NCBI GenBank assembly: GCA_947178215.1
Contig: CAMWXJ010000001.1
Span: 1-64,000 of the forward strand
Length of the DNA: 64,000 nucleotides
Reading direction: 5' to 3'
From: an uncultured Porphyromonadaceae bacterium
GTDB taxonomy: Bacteria; Bacteroidota; Bacteroidia; Bacteroidales; Muribaculaceae
The notes under the pieces were generated by a model, which saw nothing but the letters and a program-made list of their open reading frames with translations, ran no database searches and was not told the origin of the DNA. Position numbers and translations under genes: made by a program. Shown piece after piece: positions 51,968-61,153 of this stretch (positions are counted from its first letter, which is position 1; every line of letters begins with the position of its first letter).

Positions 51968-54241
51968 ATGATGCTCAAACCCAAGAAGTTGACAGCGCTT
52001 GCCGCAGCTCTCGCGCTTGCCGCCGGAGTCTCGGCTCAGACGAAACTCAGCCCCGGCGCCATTGTCAGGCTGCAGAAATATCACACCGACGCAGCCGCAA
52101 GCCGCGGCAAGAACGCCGATGCCGCAGTGCTCGCCACCTTCGAGGTGGCGTCGGCCGATGCCGTCGACTCGATATGCGCCCTCGGTGCGTCGGTCGTCGA
52201 CCGTTTCGGCGACTTTGCGATAGTGAGGTTGCCGCTTGCGGTAGCCGAGCAAGCTGCCGCCATAGCATCGGTGAGGGGAGTGGAGTTTGGCACCGAAGCG
52301 CGCCCTCTGCTCGACGAGGCCCGTCGCTACGCCAATGTGAATCAGGTCCACGCCGGAACCGACATAAAGATGCCTTTCACCGGCAAGAATGTTGTGGTAG
52401 GCATTATCGACGAAGGCTTTGACCCGCTGCATCCCGCGTTTCTTGATGCCGACGGCAACCCGCGAAGCCGTCTGTTCTACACCTCCAATATCATGACCCG
52501 CGAAATATCGGAGTACGACGACCTGTTGGAGTTTGAGACCGACAAAAAGGATGCAACCCACGGCACCCATGTGGCCGGAATAGCGGCGGGAAGCCGCAGC
52601 GACAAAGCCATAATGCCTATCTTGTCGGAGCCTGACGCCGCGGGCGTAGTCAGGATTGAATCGGTGGGCGAGGGCAAGCTTCCGTACTACGGCATGGCCC
52701 CCGACGCCGACGTGGCTATGGCCGCCGGAGGCCTTGATTACTCCACCATACTGGCGGGAGCGAGAGCGATTATCAAATATGCTCAATCAGTGGGAAAACC
52801 GGCCGTAATCAACATGTCGCTCGGCACCAACAGCGGCCCCCACGACGGAACGACTACTTTCAACCGCGCGCTTGCCGAGTTGGGCAAAAGCGCTATATTC
52901 ACTGTTGCGGCCGGCAACGAGGGGAGTCAGAACATAAGCATCGACTATGTGGTGCCCACCGCCACCTCGGGCTATTTCTCCACACTGTTGGACCTCGACG
53001 GATACACGGCGTCGGAACCATGCCAAGTAATGTCTGTCGATTTTGTGGGCTTGAACTGCAAAAGCCTGAGCTGCACCCTTGTCGGCGTCGACCGCACCAC
53101 AGGCATGACGGTGTTCTCAGTGCCTATTACCGTCAATTCCAATGAAGTAGATGCGGATATGGGCAGCTACTACCCATTCCAGGATGCCGACAAGATGCGT
53201 ATAAGGAAGTATTTCAGCTTCGGCGAGGGCGGCGGTATGATAGGCCGCCGTGCCGACAACGGTTCTTATCGCGGCTGGGTCTATATGTCGGATTTGGCTC
53301 CGCTCGCCTCCAACAAATCGGTGTCGCTCGGAATCCGTATCAGCTCTACGGGTGATGCCGGCCGCCGCATGCAGGCGTTTACCAGCTCAAAATACCAGTT
53401 CACTTCCGGCGGCGTAAAGGATTATATCGACGGCACTCCCGACCTGTCAATCTCCGACATGGCTACCGGCGACAATATCATCTCCGTAGGCTCGTACAAT
53501 TCCCGCTACATGTGGCCCTGTCTTGGCAAATATTTCCTCGGTTACAGCGCGGATGCTTTTCCGATAAAAGAGCCGTCGTCATTCAGCTCCTATGGTGAGC
53601 TTTTCGACGGTCGCCGCCTGCCCCACATAAGCGCGCCCGGCGCCATGCTCGTATCGTCTATAAGCCGCTACACAGAGCCGGCAGTCGCAGAACGCAATAA
53701 TATTCCGGCCGAGCTTGCCGCCCCCGACGGCGTGTCGCCCACAGGTCAGTATTACCAGTTGATGGGCACGTCGATGGCTGCGCCCGCAACCGCCGGCATC
53801 ATCGCGCTGTGGCTCGAAGCCGACCCCGAGCTTACCGTCGACGACATAAAGGATATAATGCAGAAGACCGCCATCAAGGACGACAACTACTACAAAGGTA
53901 ACAACGCTCTGCGCGAGGGAGCCGGCCGTATCGATGCCTATGCCGGCGTCAAGGAGGTGCTTCTGCGCCGCGGCGACACCGGCATAGCCGACGTTGGCGC
54001 CGACAGCGAGGGCGACAGCGGCGTGATGTTTGACATTGCCGAGGGGCGTGTGTCGGCCTTCATTGCCGGCGCCTCCTCCACCACGTTAACGATAACCACC
54101 ACAGCCGGAGCCTCCGCAGGCTCCGTCAGCTCCACCGGCTCCGAGGTCTCCGTGTCAACCGGTCACCTCGCCCCCGGAATCTACATAATCACAGCTACCG
54201 ACGGCAGGCGCCGCGCCTCGCGCAAGCTCGCCGTCAAGTAA
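51968..54241 (+). CDS. Subtilisin-like (S8) serine protease with sorting-domain-like C-terminus
   Basis: 757 residues. Signal peptide (ALALAAGVSAQ); catalytic triad Asp in VVVGIIDEGFDPLHPAF (near 148), His in THGTHVAGIAAG (near 198), Ser in GTSMAAPATAGIIALW (near 601). A long insert (about 310-500) separates His and Ser. The last ~75 residues (Thr/Ser-rich, then LAPGIYIITATDGRRRASRKLAVK-type ending) resemble type IX secretion C-terminal sorting domains. Predicted secreted or cell-surface protease. Met2 is an equally possible start. Confidence 0.92.
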   Translation: MMLKPKKLTALAAALALAAGVSAQTKLSPGAIVRLQKYHTDAAASRGKNADAAVLATFEVASADAVDSICALGASVVDRFGDFAIVRLPLAVAEQAAAIASVRGVEFGTEARPLLDEARRYANVNQVHAGTDIKMPFTGKNVVVGIIDEGFDPLHPAFLDADGNPRSRLFYTSNIMTREISEYDDLLEFETDKKDATHGTHVAGIAAGSRSDKAIMPILSEPDAAGVVRIESVGEGKLPYYGMAPDADVAMAAGGLDYSTILAGARAIIKYAQSVGKPAVINMSLGTNSGPHDGTTTFNRALAELGKSAIFTVAAGNEGSQNISIDYVVPTATSGYFSTLLDLDGYTASEPCQVMSVDFVGLNCKSLSCTLVGVDRTTGMTVFSVPITVNSNEVDADMGSYYPFQDADKMRIRKYFSFGEGGGMIGRRADNGSYRGWVYMSDLAPLASNKSVSLGIRISSTGDAGRRMQAFTSSKYQFTSGGVKDYIDGTPDLSISDMATGDNIISVGSYNSRYMWPCLGKYFLGYSADAFPIKEPSSFSSYGELFDGRRLPHISAPGAMLVSSISRYTEPAVAERNNIPAELAAPDGVSPTGQYYQLMGTSMAAPATAGIIALWLEADPELTVDDIKDIMQKTAIKDDNYYKGNNALREGAGRIDAYAGVKEVLLRRGDTGIADVGADSEGDSGVMFDIAEGRVSAFIAGASSTTLTITTTAGASAGSVSSTGSEVSVSTGHLAPGIYIITATDGRRRASRKLAVK

Positions 54242-54292
54242 TCAATCCCTAATTACCCTACACCTCTCCAAACACCAAAATCACACAAAACA

Positions 54293-54742
54293 ATGAATTG
54301 GTTTGAATGTAAAGTGCGCTACGACAAGATGATGGAAAACGGCATCGTCAAAAAAGTAACCGAGTCATTTCTTGTCGACGCCCTCTCCTTCACCGAGGCC
54401 GAAGCCCGTATCATCGAAGAGCAGACCCCCTTTATCTCGGGCGAGTTCTCAGTAAGCGCCGTAAAGCGCACCAAGATTTCCGAAATATTCCGCGACGACC
54501 GCGCCGACAAGTGGTATCTCGCCAAGGTGGCGTTTATCACCATCGACGAGAAGACCGCCGCCGAGAAGCGCGCCATAAGCCTGATACTTGTCGCAGGCGG
54601 CTCCTTCGACGGTGCCTACGACAACTTCAAGGAGGGCATGAAAGGTATGATGGGCGATTTTGACCTCGTGTCGCTCACCGAAACCCCGCTGCTCGACGTT
54701 TACAGTCACGAGTGGAAGTCGGCCGAAGACTCCGCAAAATGA
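54293..54742 (+). CDS. DUF4494 family protein
   Basis: 149 residues, cytoplasmic, no signal. Matches the Bacteroidetes DUF4494 pattern: NWFECKVRYDKMMENG at the start, VTESFLVDALSFTEAEARI, and KWYLAKVAFITIDEKTAAEKR. Function unknown. Its TGA overlaps the ATG of the YggS gene (ATGA); this pairing makes translational coupling likely. Confidence 0.88.
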   Translation: MNWFECKVRYDKMMENGIVKKVTESFLVDALSFTEAEARIIEEQTPFISGEFSVSAVKRTKISEIFRDDRADKWYLAKVAFITIDEKTAAEKRAISLILVAGGSFDGAYDNFKEGMKGMMGDFDLVSLTETPLLDVYSHEWKSAEDSAK

Positions 54743-55404
54743 TAGCCGACCGCCTCAAATCGATACGCGACACTCTGCCCTCAGGGGTGGAGCTTGTCGC
54801 CGTGTCGAAGTTTCATCCCGCCGAGGCCGTCAAGGAAGCCTATGACGCGGGGCAGCGCGTGTTTGGCGAGAGCCGTGCCGCCGAGCTGACCGAAAAGACG
54901 TCTCAGCTTCCCGCCGACATAGTGTGGCACTTCATCGGCCACTTGCAGACCAACAAGGTGCGCCCCGTGGTGGCCGCCGCTTCTGTGATACAGAGCATCG
55001 ACTCCGAGCGGCTGCTCCTTGCTGTCGACCGCGAGGCTGAGAAGCAGGGACGCCGTGTCGACGTGCTGCTTCAGCTCCATGTGGCGGCCGAAGAGACAAA
55101 ATTCGGTCTCACGCCCGACGAGGCCTGTGACCTGGCCGAGCGTGTGGTGCCTCAGCTCAAAGCCGTCACCGTGACCGGAGTCATGGGCATGGCCTCCAAC
55201 ACCCCCGACGACCGGGAGCGAATAACCGCCGACTTCCGCGCCATACGCGCCACATTCGACCGTCTGGCGGCCGGTGCGCTGTCGGGCGAGCCCCGCTTCA
55301 CCGTCTGCTCAATGGGCATGAGCGACGACCGAGACATCGCAATAGCGTGCGGTTCCAACATGGTCCGCATCGGAACCGACATATTCGGCATGCGCGAATA
55401 CTGA
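54739..55404 (+). CDS. YggS-family pyridoxal-phosphate homeostasis protein
   Basis: 221 residues (PLPBP). The PLP-binding Lys motif VAVSKFHPAEAVKEAYDAGQ, FGESR, WHFIGHLQTNK, SIDSERLL, and the phosphate-binding CSMGMSDDRDIAIACGSNMVRIG are present. Binds PLP and affects amino-acid and keto-acid balance; no catalytic reaction known. The track start at 54712 is replaced by the ATG at 54739 that overlaps the DUF4494 stop. Confidence 0.95.
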   Translation: MIADRLKSIRDTLPSGVELVAVSKFHPAEAVKEAYDAGQRVFGESRAAELTEKTSQLPADIVWHFIGHLQTNKVRPVVAAASVIQSIDSERLLLAVDREAEKQGRRVDVLLQLHVAAEETKFGLTPDEACDLAERVVPQLKAVTVTGVMGMASNTPDDRERITADFRAIRATFDRLAAGALSGEPRFTVCSMGMSDDRDIAIACGSNMVRIGTDIFGMREY

Positions 55405-55446
55405 CAATTTTTCGGAAAAGAGGCGTCGCGGCAACGAAAAAAACAC

Positions 55447-55454
55447 TAACTTTG
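55447..55454 (+). promoter_or_regulatory. Promoter -7 box for the MFS gene
   Basis: TAACTTTG (perfect TAnnTTTG), 71 nt before the start codon; no clear -33. Confidence 0.6.
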
Positions 55455-55524
55455 CCCTCTGAGCCGCTGACTCCGCTCATCCATTGCTGAATTATAATCA
55501 AAAACTAATCATAAATCCAATATC

Positions 55525-56877
55525 ATGAGCCAACAATCAAAACAATGGGGCGCAATCATCATTATGATAGCCCTGTTTGCCATGATTGCCTTCGTGACAA
55601 ATCTGTGTTCACCGATGGCCGTCATTGTCAAGAATCAGTTCGGAGCGTCGAATCTCGAATCACAAATCGGTAACTATGGCAACTTCATCGCCTATCTCGT
55701 AATGGGTATTCCCTCGGGCATGCTCATCAAGCGCTTCGGCTACAAGAAGACAGCTCTTCTCGCTCTTCTCGTCGGCATTGTCGGCATCTTCGTACAGTGG
55801 ATGAGCGGCTGGGAAAGCATGGCCAATTCGGCCTTCGCCGTTTATCTCGTGGGCGCCTTCATCGGCGGCTTCTGCATGTGTATGCTCAACACCGTTGTCA
55901 ACCCGATGCTCAACATCCTCGGCGGCGGCGGCAACAAGGGCAACCAGCTCATCCAGACCGGCGGCGTGTTCAACAGCGCGGCTGCCGTGGCCGTCTACAT
56001 CCTCATGGGTGCCATGATTGGCGATGCCGCCAAGGCTACCGTGAGCGACGCCGCTCCCGCCCTGTTCATCGCAGGCGCCATCTTCATCGTCGCCTTCTTC
56101 GTGATTCTCTTCACCCATATCGAAGAGCCCGCTCAGCCCGTGGTTAAGAAAAACGCCAAGAAAGACCCCCACAGCGCCTTCTCTTTCCGTCACTTCCGCC
56201 TCGGCATCCTCGGCATCTTCCTTTACATGGGCATTGAGGTAGGCACTCCCACCTACATCCTCCAATATCTCACCGCCGCTCCCGACGCAGCCACTCCCGG
56301 CATGGGCATGGACGCCGGCATCGTAGGTCTTATCGTGGCCGTTTACTGGCTCATGATGCTTGTGGGCCGTTTCGTCGGCTCCTCGATCGGCGGCAAGGTA
56401 TCCTCGCGCTCCATGATTACCGTGGCTTCGATTCTTGCCCTGGTGCTTCTGCTCTTCGGCATGTTTGCTCCCACCACCTCCATGGTCAACGTTCCCGGTA
56501 TCGACTGGGGCAACCTCAGCGTAATCTGGGCCGAAGTGCCCGTAGGCATCTTCGCCTTCATCCTCATCGGTCTCTGCACTTCGGTTATGTGGGGCGGCAT
56601 CTTCAACATGGCTGTTGAAGGCCTCGGCAAATACACCGCTATCGCTTCCGGCGCCTTCATGACCATGGTGTTCGGTTGCGCAGTGATGGTTGCTATCCAG
56701 GCATGGGTTGCCGACCTTACCGGCAGCTACATGGCAAGCTACTGGGTAGTGGTGTTCTGTGCCGCTTACCTCCTGTTCTACGCTCTCATCGGTTCCAAGA
56801 ACGTCAACACCGACATTCCCACCGAGGAGACCCTCGAAGAGAAGGAAGAGGCTACTCAGATTCTCGATTCAATCTGA
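55525..56877 (+). CDS. FucP-like MFS sugar transporter
   Basis: 450 residues with 12 predicted helices. The first helix IIIMIALFAMIAFVTNLCSP, the loop GMLIKRFGYKK, and the GGFCMCMLNTVVNPMLNILGG segment resemble the fucose/glucose-galactose proton-symporter (FHS) group. The Glu-rich C-terminal tail is cytosolic. The nearby GH29 fucosidase makes L-fucose or a similar hexose a reasonable cargo; inferred from context. Confidence 0.88.
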   Translation: MSQQSKQWGAIIIMIALFAMIAFVTNLCSPMAVIVKNQFGASNLESQIGNYGNFIAYLVMGIPSGMLIKRFGYKKTALLALLVGIVGIFVQWMSGWESMANSAFAVYLVGAFIGGFCMCMLNTVVNPMLNILGGGGNKGNQLIQTGGVFNSAAAVAVYILMGAMIGDAAKATVSDAAPALFIAGAIFIVAFFVILFTHIEEPAQPVVKKNAKKDPHSAFSFRHFRLGILGIFLYMGIEVGTPTYILQYLTAAPDAATPGMGMDAGIVGLIVAVYWLMMLVGRFVGSSIGGKVSSRSMITVASILALVLLLFGMFAPTTSMVNVPGIDWGNLSVIWAEVPVGIFAFILIGLCTSVMWGGIFNMAVEGLGKYTAIASGAFMTMVFGCAVMVAIQAWVADLTGSYMASYWVVVFCAAYLLFYALIGSKNVNTDIPTEETLEEKEEATQILDSI

Positions 56878-56900
56878 TAACCGACCCGTATCGACATAAT

Positions 56901-56946
56901 CTCGGGCCTGAGTGTCGCTCCGACGCTTGGGCCCGAGCTCTATTTT
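56901..56946 (+). terminator. Terminator after the MFS gene
   Basis: Long imperfect stem CTCGGGCCTGAGTGTCG/CGACGCTTGGGCCCGAG (17 positions with G-T pairs) with a 3-nt loop, then CTCTATTTTA. Confidence 0.7.
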
Positions 56947-56982
56947 ACGGTGTTGATTTCCCGCGGAAGTAAATATTTTTAC

Positions 56983-56990
56983 TACCTTTG
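56983..56990 (+). promoter_or_regulatory. Promoter -7 box for the lipoprotein gene
   Basis: TACCTTTG (TAnnTTTG), 37 nt before the ATG at 57027. The track start at 56988 lies within it, so the downstream start is preferred. Confidence 0.6.
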
Positions 56991-57026
56991 CACCCGATTA
57001 ACAAGCAAGCAAAAACAATACTGACT

Positions 57027-57599
57027 ATGAAACTTAACCGCATTCTCTCCATCGCCGCAGCAGTGGCAGTAATGGGAATAGCCGCCACAAGCTGTCAGAA
57101 GTCTGCCAAGGACTCCGACAACATCGTCACTCTCGAAGAGGCCGAAGCTCAGTTTGCCTCGGAGCTCAATGACGCCGACACCACCCAGGTGCTCGCTCTC
57201 GGCAACCAGTTTATGGAAACAATGAAGGAGGGCAAGGTCGACGAAGCTCTCGCCATGCTCTATACACGCAATGAGCCGGGTGTGGGCGGCGCAGGCGTGC
57301 GCAAGCTCACCGAAGAGGAGATTGCACCCCTCAAAAGCCGTTTCGAGCAGTTTCCTGTCGTGTCATACGCAATCGACCACTACGACTTCTCGATTCCCTC
57401 GCTCAACGACCTCAAATACAAGTACGTGTTCCGTCCCGGCTCCGATACCGGCAAGCTCAACATCATGTTCAATCCCGTGAAGCTCGACGGCCAGTGGTAT
57501 CTCATGCTCAAACAGCCTGACCAGCCCGCCAAGGACGCTCAGAACGCTCTGCCCGCGTCGGCAGCCATCGCTATGCCCAGCGATAACAACGCCAAGTAA
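57027..57599 (+). CDS. Uncharacterised lipoprotein
   Basis: 190 residues with a lipobox (GIAATSC) and a mainly helical body; no family recognised. The segment LGNQFMETMKEGKVDEALAMLY resembles the start of small ketosteroid-isomerase/DUF-type secreted domains, but this is weak. It has its own promoter and terminator, so it is probably monocistronic. Function unknown. Confidence 0.85.
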   Translation: MKLNRILSIAAAVAVMGIAATSCQKSAKDSDNIVTLEEAEAQFASELNDADTTQVLALGNQFMETMKEGKVDEALAMLYTRNEPGVGGAGVRKLTEEEIAPLKSRFEQFPVVSYAIDHYDFSIPSLNDLKYKYVFRPGSDTGKLNIMFNPVKLDGQWYLMLKQPDQPAKDAQNALPASAAIAMPSDNNAK

Positions 57600-57634
57600 C
57601 AGGGCCGCGCGCCCCGTACTGTTACGATATTTAC

Positions 57635-57680
57635 GCGTTCCGGGAGACACATTGTGTCATCTCCGGAACGCCTTTTTTTT
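57635..57680 (+). terminator. Terminator after the lipoprotein gene
   Basis: Stem GCGTTCCGG-GAGA/TCTC-CGGAACGC with inner GACAC/GTGTC pairing and one bulge, then a T8 run. Confidence 0.93.
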
Positions 57681-57695
57681 GCGGCTAATTGCCGT

Positions 57696-57732
57696 GTGAG
57701 TGTGGCACTCACGATTTTTATGACTAACTTTG
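57696..57732 (+). promoter_or_regulatory. Promoter with overlapping palindrome before the fucosidase
   Basis: Inverted repeat GTGAGTG-tgg-CACTCAC (57696-57712) covers the -33 region of a promoter whose -7 box TAACTTTG is at 57725-57732. A repressor or activator site is likely. The leader to the GH29 ATG is about 25 nt. Confidence 0.55.
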
Positions 57733-57760
57733 CATATTATCTTGAATCAATCTCTCATCC

Positions 57761-59152
57761 ATGAATCGAAAAATTGTCATCTCGTTTTTGCTTGCGGCTG
57801 TCTCTACTCTCGGAGCGGTAGCGCAGGAAGTGCAGGGATTTGTCCACCGTCAGAGCGACGCTTCGGGCTACGAATGGCCTACCGACACGGCAGTATTGAC
57901 CAACCTCGAACGCTGGCGCGACCAGAAGTTCGGCGTGCTGTTTCATATGGGTCTCTACTCCGTTCCCGGCATAGTGGAGTCGTGGTCGATATGCTCGGAA
58001 GATGTCGACTGGATAGGCCGCAACCAGAATATGCCTTATGACGAATACAAGCGCTGGTATTATGCGCTTGCCGACTCGCTCAACCCCACCGATTTCAACC
58101 CCGACGAGTGGGCGCGCATCATGAAGGACGCCGGCATGCGCTACATGATTTTTACCACCAAGCATCACGACGGCTTCTGCATGTACGACTCCAAGTACAC
58201 CGATTTCAGTATTGCCAAGGCAGGACCCTTTGCCGGCGACGAGCGCCGCGACTTTGCCCGCCACGTCTTTGACTCGTTCAGAAACGAGGGCTTCATGACC
58301 GGCGCATATTTCAGCAAGCCCGACTGGCACTGCGAGTGGTTCTGGAATCCCTATTTCGCAACTCCCAACCGCCATATCAACTACAAAAAGGAGCGTCACC
58401 CCGACTGGTGGAAAAACTATCAGGATTTTACCGCCAATCAGCTCGACGAGATTCTCGGCGGCTACGGCCCGTTTGACATAGTGTGGCTCGACGGCGGCTG
58501 GATTACCGGCGACGACATAGGGCTCGACGCCATCCTCGAACGCGCACGCAAGGGGGCCAATCCCGGCCTTATCTCCGTCGACCGCTCAATCAAGGGCCGC
58601 AACGAGAACTATCAGACCCCGGAGCGTGCTATCCCCGACGTATGCCTCGACTATCCCTGGGAAAGCTGCATCACCCTGAGCAACGACTGGGGCTGGGTAC
58701 CAAACGCGCCCTACAAGTCGCCTGAAAAGGTGATAGCCCTGCTTGCCGAGGCTACCGCCAAAGGGGGATGCCTGCTTCTCGGAGTAGGTCCTACGGCCCG
58801 TGGCACGATAGAGCCGGCCGTGGAAGAGCGTCTGCAAAAGGTGGGCGAGTGGCTGCGCCGCAACGGCGGGGCAATCTACTCCACCCGCACTACGGAGCGG
58901 TATGTCGACGGCGATATCTGGTTTACGCGCTCCAAGGACGGCAAGACGCGCTATGCCGTCTACGCCTGGCCCGACGGCGCCGAGATGCCCTCTGAGCTGA
59001 CATGGACCGGCAACCTGCCCAAAGGTCGCCTCGTGATGCTCGACGGCAACCGCAAGCTGTCGTATAAGGTCGACGGCGACCGCGTCACCGTCAAGCTCCC
59101 CAAGGACATCAAGCCCGGCCCGGTGGCTCTCCGATTCACCCCCGCCAAGTAA
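57761..59152 (+). CDS. GH29 alpha-L-fucosidase
   Basis: 463 residues with a signal peptide (cleaved after LGAVAQ). GH29 barrel motifs: KFGVLFHMGLYSVPG, FTTKHHDGFCMYDSKYTDF, and the nucleophile Asp in FDIVWLDGGWIT; a short C-terminal beta domain follows. Removes terminal alpha-L-fucose from host or plant glycans. Forms a two-gene unit with the FGE/sialidase-like fusion 4 nt downstream. Confidence 0.96.
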   Translation: MNRKIVISFLLAAVSTLGAVAQEVQGFVHRQSDASGYEWPTDTAVLTNLERWRDQKFGVLFHMGLYSVPGIVESWSICSEDVDWIGRNQNMPYDEYKRWYYALADSLNPTDFNPDEWARIMKDAGMRYMIFTTKHHDGFCMYDSKYTDFSIAKAGPFAGDERRDFARHVFDSFRNEGFMTGAYFSKPDWHCEWFWNPYFATPNRHINYKKERHPDWWKNYQDFTANQLDEILGGYGPFDIVWLDGGWITGDDIGLDAILERARKGANPGLISVDRSIKGRNENYQTPERAIPDVCLDYPWESCITLSNDWGWVPNAPYKSPEKVIALLAEATAKGGCLLLGVGPTARGTIEPAVEERLQKVGEWLRRNGGAIYSTRTTERYVDGDIWFTRSKDGKTRYAVYAWPDGAEMPSELTWTGNLPKGRLVMLDGNRKLSYKVDGDRVTVKLPKDIKPGPVALRFTPAK

Positions 59153-59156
59153 AGTA

Positions 59157-61148
59157 ATGAAAATACGGACTAATGTCATTGCTGCGGTCGCCCTGTGCCT
59201 CACGGCGGGGGCGACCGCTTCCGCGTCGGTGCCGTCGATTCCCATGGTAGATATTCCGGCGGGTGAGTTTGTCATGGGAAGCGCGGGCGAGGGGATTGAC
59301 GCCGACGAGGCGCCGGCCCACAGGGTGATTATAAGCCGCCCCTTCCGCATGAGCGTCACGGAGATAACCAATGCGCAATACGAGGCGTTGTTTCCGGGCC
59401 ACCGTGCGCTCCGTGGCATCGACGGAGTGTCGGCTGCTGACAACGAGCCTGTGGTGAACGTAAGTTACGACGACGCGCTATCTTTCTGTCGCGCGCTGAG
59501 CGCCGCTACCGGACGCAACTACCGTCTCCCCACGGAGGCCGAATGGGAGTATGCCTGCCGCGGTGCTACGACAGGGCCCTATTTCACCGGCGACACGCTG
59601 CCGCGCTCGGAGTGGCGCAATCAGACTATCGCACGCGATTACAAGCCTGTCAATCTTGACGTAGACCGGTTTGAGGCCAATCCGTTCGGGCTGCGCGGCA
59701 TGCACGGCAATGTGGAGGAGTGGTGTCTCGACTGGTACGGCCCTTACACCGCAGAGTCCGTGACCGACCCCGCCGGGCCCTGCGACGGCGACTACCGCGT
59801 CACGCGCAGCGGAAGCCACCACACTCCGGTGAGATTTCTGCGTAGCGCCAACCGCATGGCGATGCTTCCCGCCGACCGTCATTCGCTCACCGGATTCCGT
59901 ATAGTGGAGGCCGACTTCACCCCCGCGACATATGGCAAATCGGCCGTGGACGAGAGCGACTGCACGGTGAGTCAGGAGCCGGCGCAATGGAGAGCCGCTA
60001 CGGAGCCGCTGTTTGCCGAACCGTTGCCGTTTGTCATCGCGCCCGACTCGTTGAGCCGCGTGCCGTTTTACAGCCACAATCATCAGCCGGCCGTGACGTG
60101 GTGCGACAATGGCGACATTCTGGCTATATGGTTTTCGTCCGACGCCGAGAACGGCCGCGAAATGGTGGTGCTTCAATCGCGTTTCCGCCGCGGTGCCGAC
60201 CGCTGGGAGCCGGCAAGTCTTTTCTTTAAAGTCCCCGACCGCAACATGACAGGCAGCTCGCTGCTTACCGACGACAATGGGCGTCTGTGGCACTTCAACG
60301 GCATGGAGGCAGCCGGCGACTGGCAGAATCTTGCGCTTGTGGGGCGGACGTCGGACGACAACGGGGCCACATGGAGCCGCACGCGTATACTCGAACCGCG
60401 CCACGGCAAGCGTCATCAGGTGATTGCGGGCCCTATAATTCTGCGCGACGGCACTATGGTGCAGCTGTGCGACGCCGGCCCGGGAAGCCATGACGGCACT
60501 TCGATACACCTGTCATCCGACGGCGGTGTCACCTGGGCCGATCCGTGGGACGGCGCACCGCTGCCCGACTTCGCCGACGGCGGGTCAGGCACCTCGATTG
60601 CCGGAATACATGCGGGAATCGTGGAGCTCGCCGACGGGCGGCTTATGACCCTCGGCCGTGGCAATTCTATAATCGGTGCCGACAGTCTGCCCCACATGCC
60701 GATGAGCGTGAGCGCCGACCGCGGAGCCACGTGGCGTTACAGCGCCTCGCCGTTCACTCCAATCGACGGCGGTCAGCGTCTGGTGCTTCGCCGCCTCAAC
60801 GAGGGCCCGCTGCTGCTTATAGCCTTTACCGACCACCCCGAGCGCACTCCGGAGCGTCAACGCGGCATGACTTTCACACGCGCCGACGGCAGCAGTTTCG
60901 TGGGGCGCGGAATGTATGCCGCTGTGTCGTTTGACGACGGCGCTACGTGGCCCGTAAGGAAGTTGTTGAGCGATGGCGTCGCGCGAGAGATGTCAGGCGG
61001 AGCGTGGACCGGCAGCTTCGTGATGGATGACACGCACGCCGAGCCGAGCGGCTATCTCGCCGCTACGCAGGCGCCCGACGGCACGATACATCTGCTGAGC
61101 AGCCGTATTCATTACCGCTTCAATCTCGCCTGGCTGTTGCAGCCGTAG
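59157..61148 (+). CDS. Fusion of FGE/SUMF1-like domain and BNR sialidase-like domain
   Basis: 663 residues with a signal peptide. Residues about 28-255 form an FGE-sulfatase-like domain (MVDIPAGEFVMGSAGEG, YRLPTEAEWEYACRG, GMHGNVEEWCLDWYGPY). The catalytic Cys pair of true formylglycine-generating enzymes is missing: the matching segment reads VRFLRSANRM. Residues about 290-655 are a sialidase-type beta-propeller with several Asp boxes (SSDGGVTW, SADRGATW, SFDDGATW) and an Arg near RVPFYSHNHQPAVTW. Likely a secreted glycan-binding or glycosidase protein; sialidase activity is unproven. Ends 5 nt before the convergent YitT-like gene. Confidence 0.85.
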   Translation: MKIRTNVIAAVALCLTAGATASASVPSIPMVDIPAGEFVMGSAGEGIDADEAPAHRVIISRPFRMSVTEITNAQYEALFPGHRALRGIDGVSAADNEPVVNVSYDDALSFCRALSAATGRNYRLPTEAEWEYACRGATTGPYFTGDTLPRSEWRNQTIARDYKPVNLDVDRFEANPFGLRGMHGNVEEWCLDWYGPYTAESVTDPAGPCDGDYRVTRSGSHHTPVRFLRSANRMAMLPADRHSLTGFRIVEADFTPATYGKSAVDESDCTVSQEPAQWRAATEPLFAEPLPFVIAPDSLSRVPFYSHNHQPAVTWCDNGDILAIWFSSDAENGREMVVLQSRFRRGADRWEPASLFFKVPDRNMTGSSLLTDDNGRLWHFNGMEAAGDWQNLALVGRTSDDNGATWSRTRILEPRHGKRHQVIAGPIILRDGTMVQLCDAGPGSHDGTSIHLSSDGGVTWADPWDGAPLPDFADGGSGTSIAGIHAGIVELADGRLMTLGRGNSIIGADSLPHMPMSVSADRGATWRYSASPFTPIDGGQRLVLRRLNEGPLLLIAFTDHPERTPERQRGMTFTRADGSSFVGRGMYAAVSFDDGATWPVRKLLSDGVAREMSGGAWTGSFVMDDTHAEPSGYLAATQAPDGTIHLLSSRIHYRFNLAWLLQP

Positions 61149-61153
61149 GCGGC

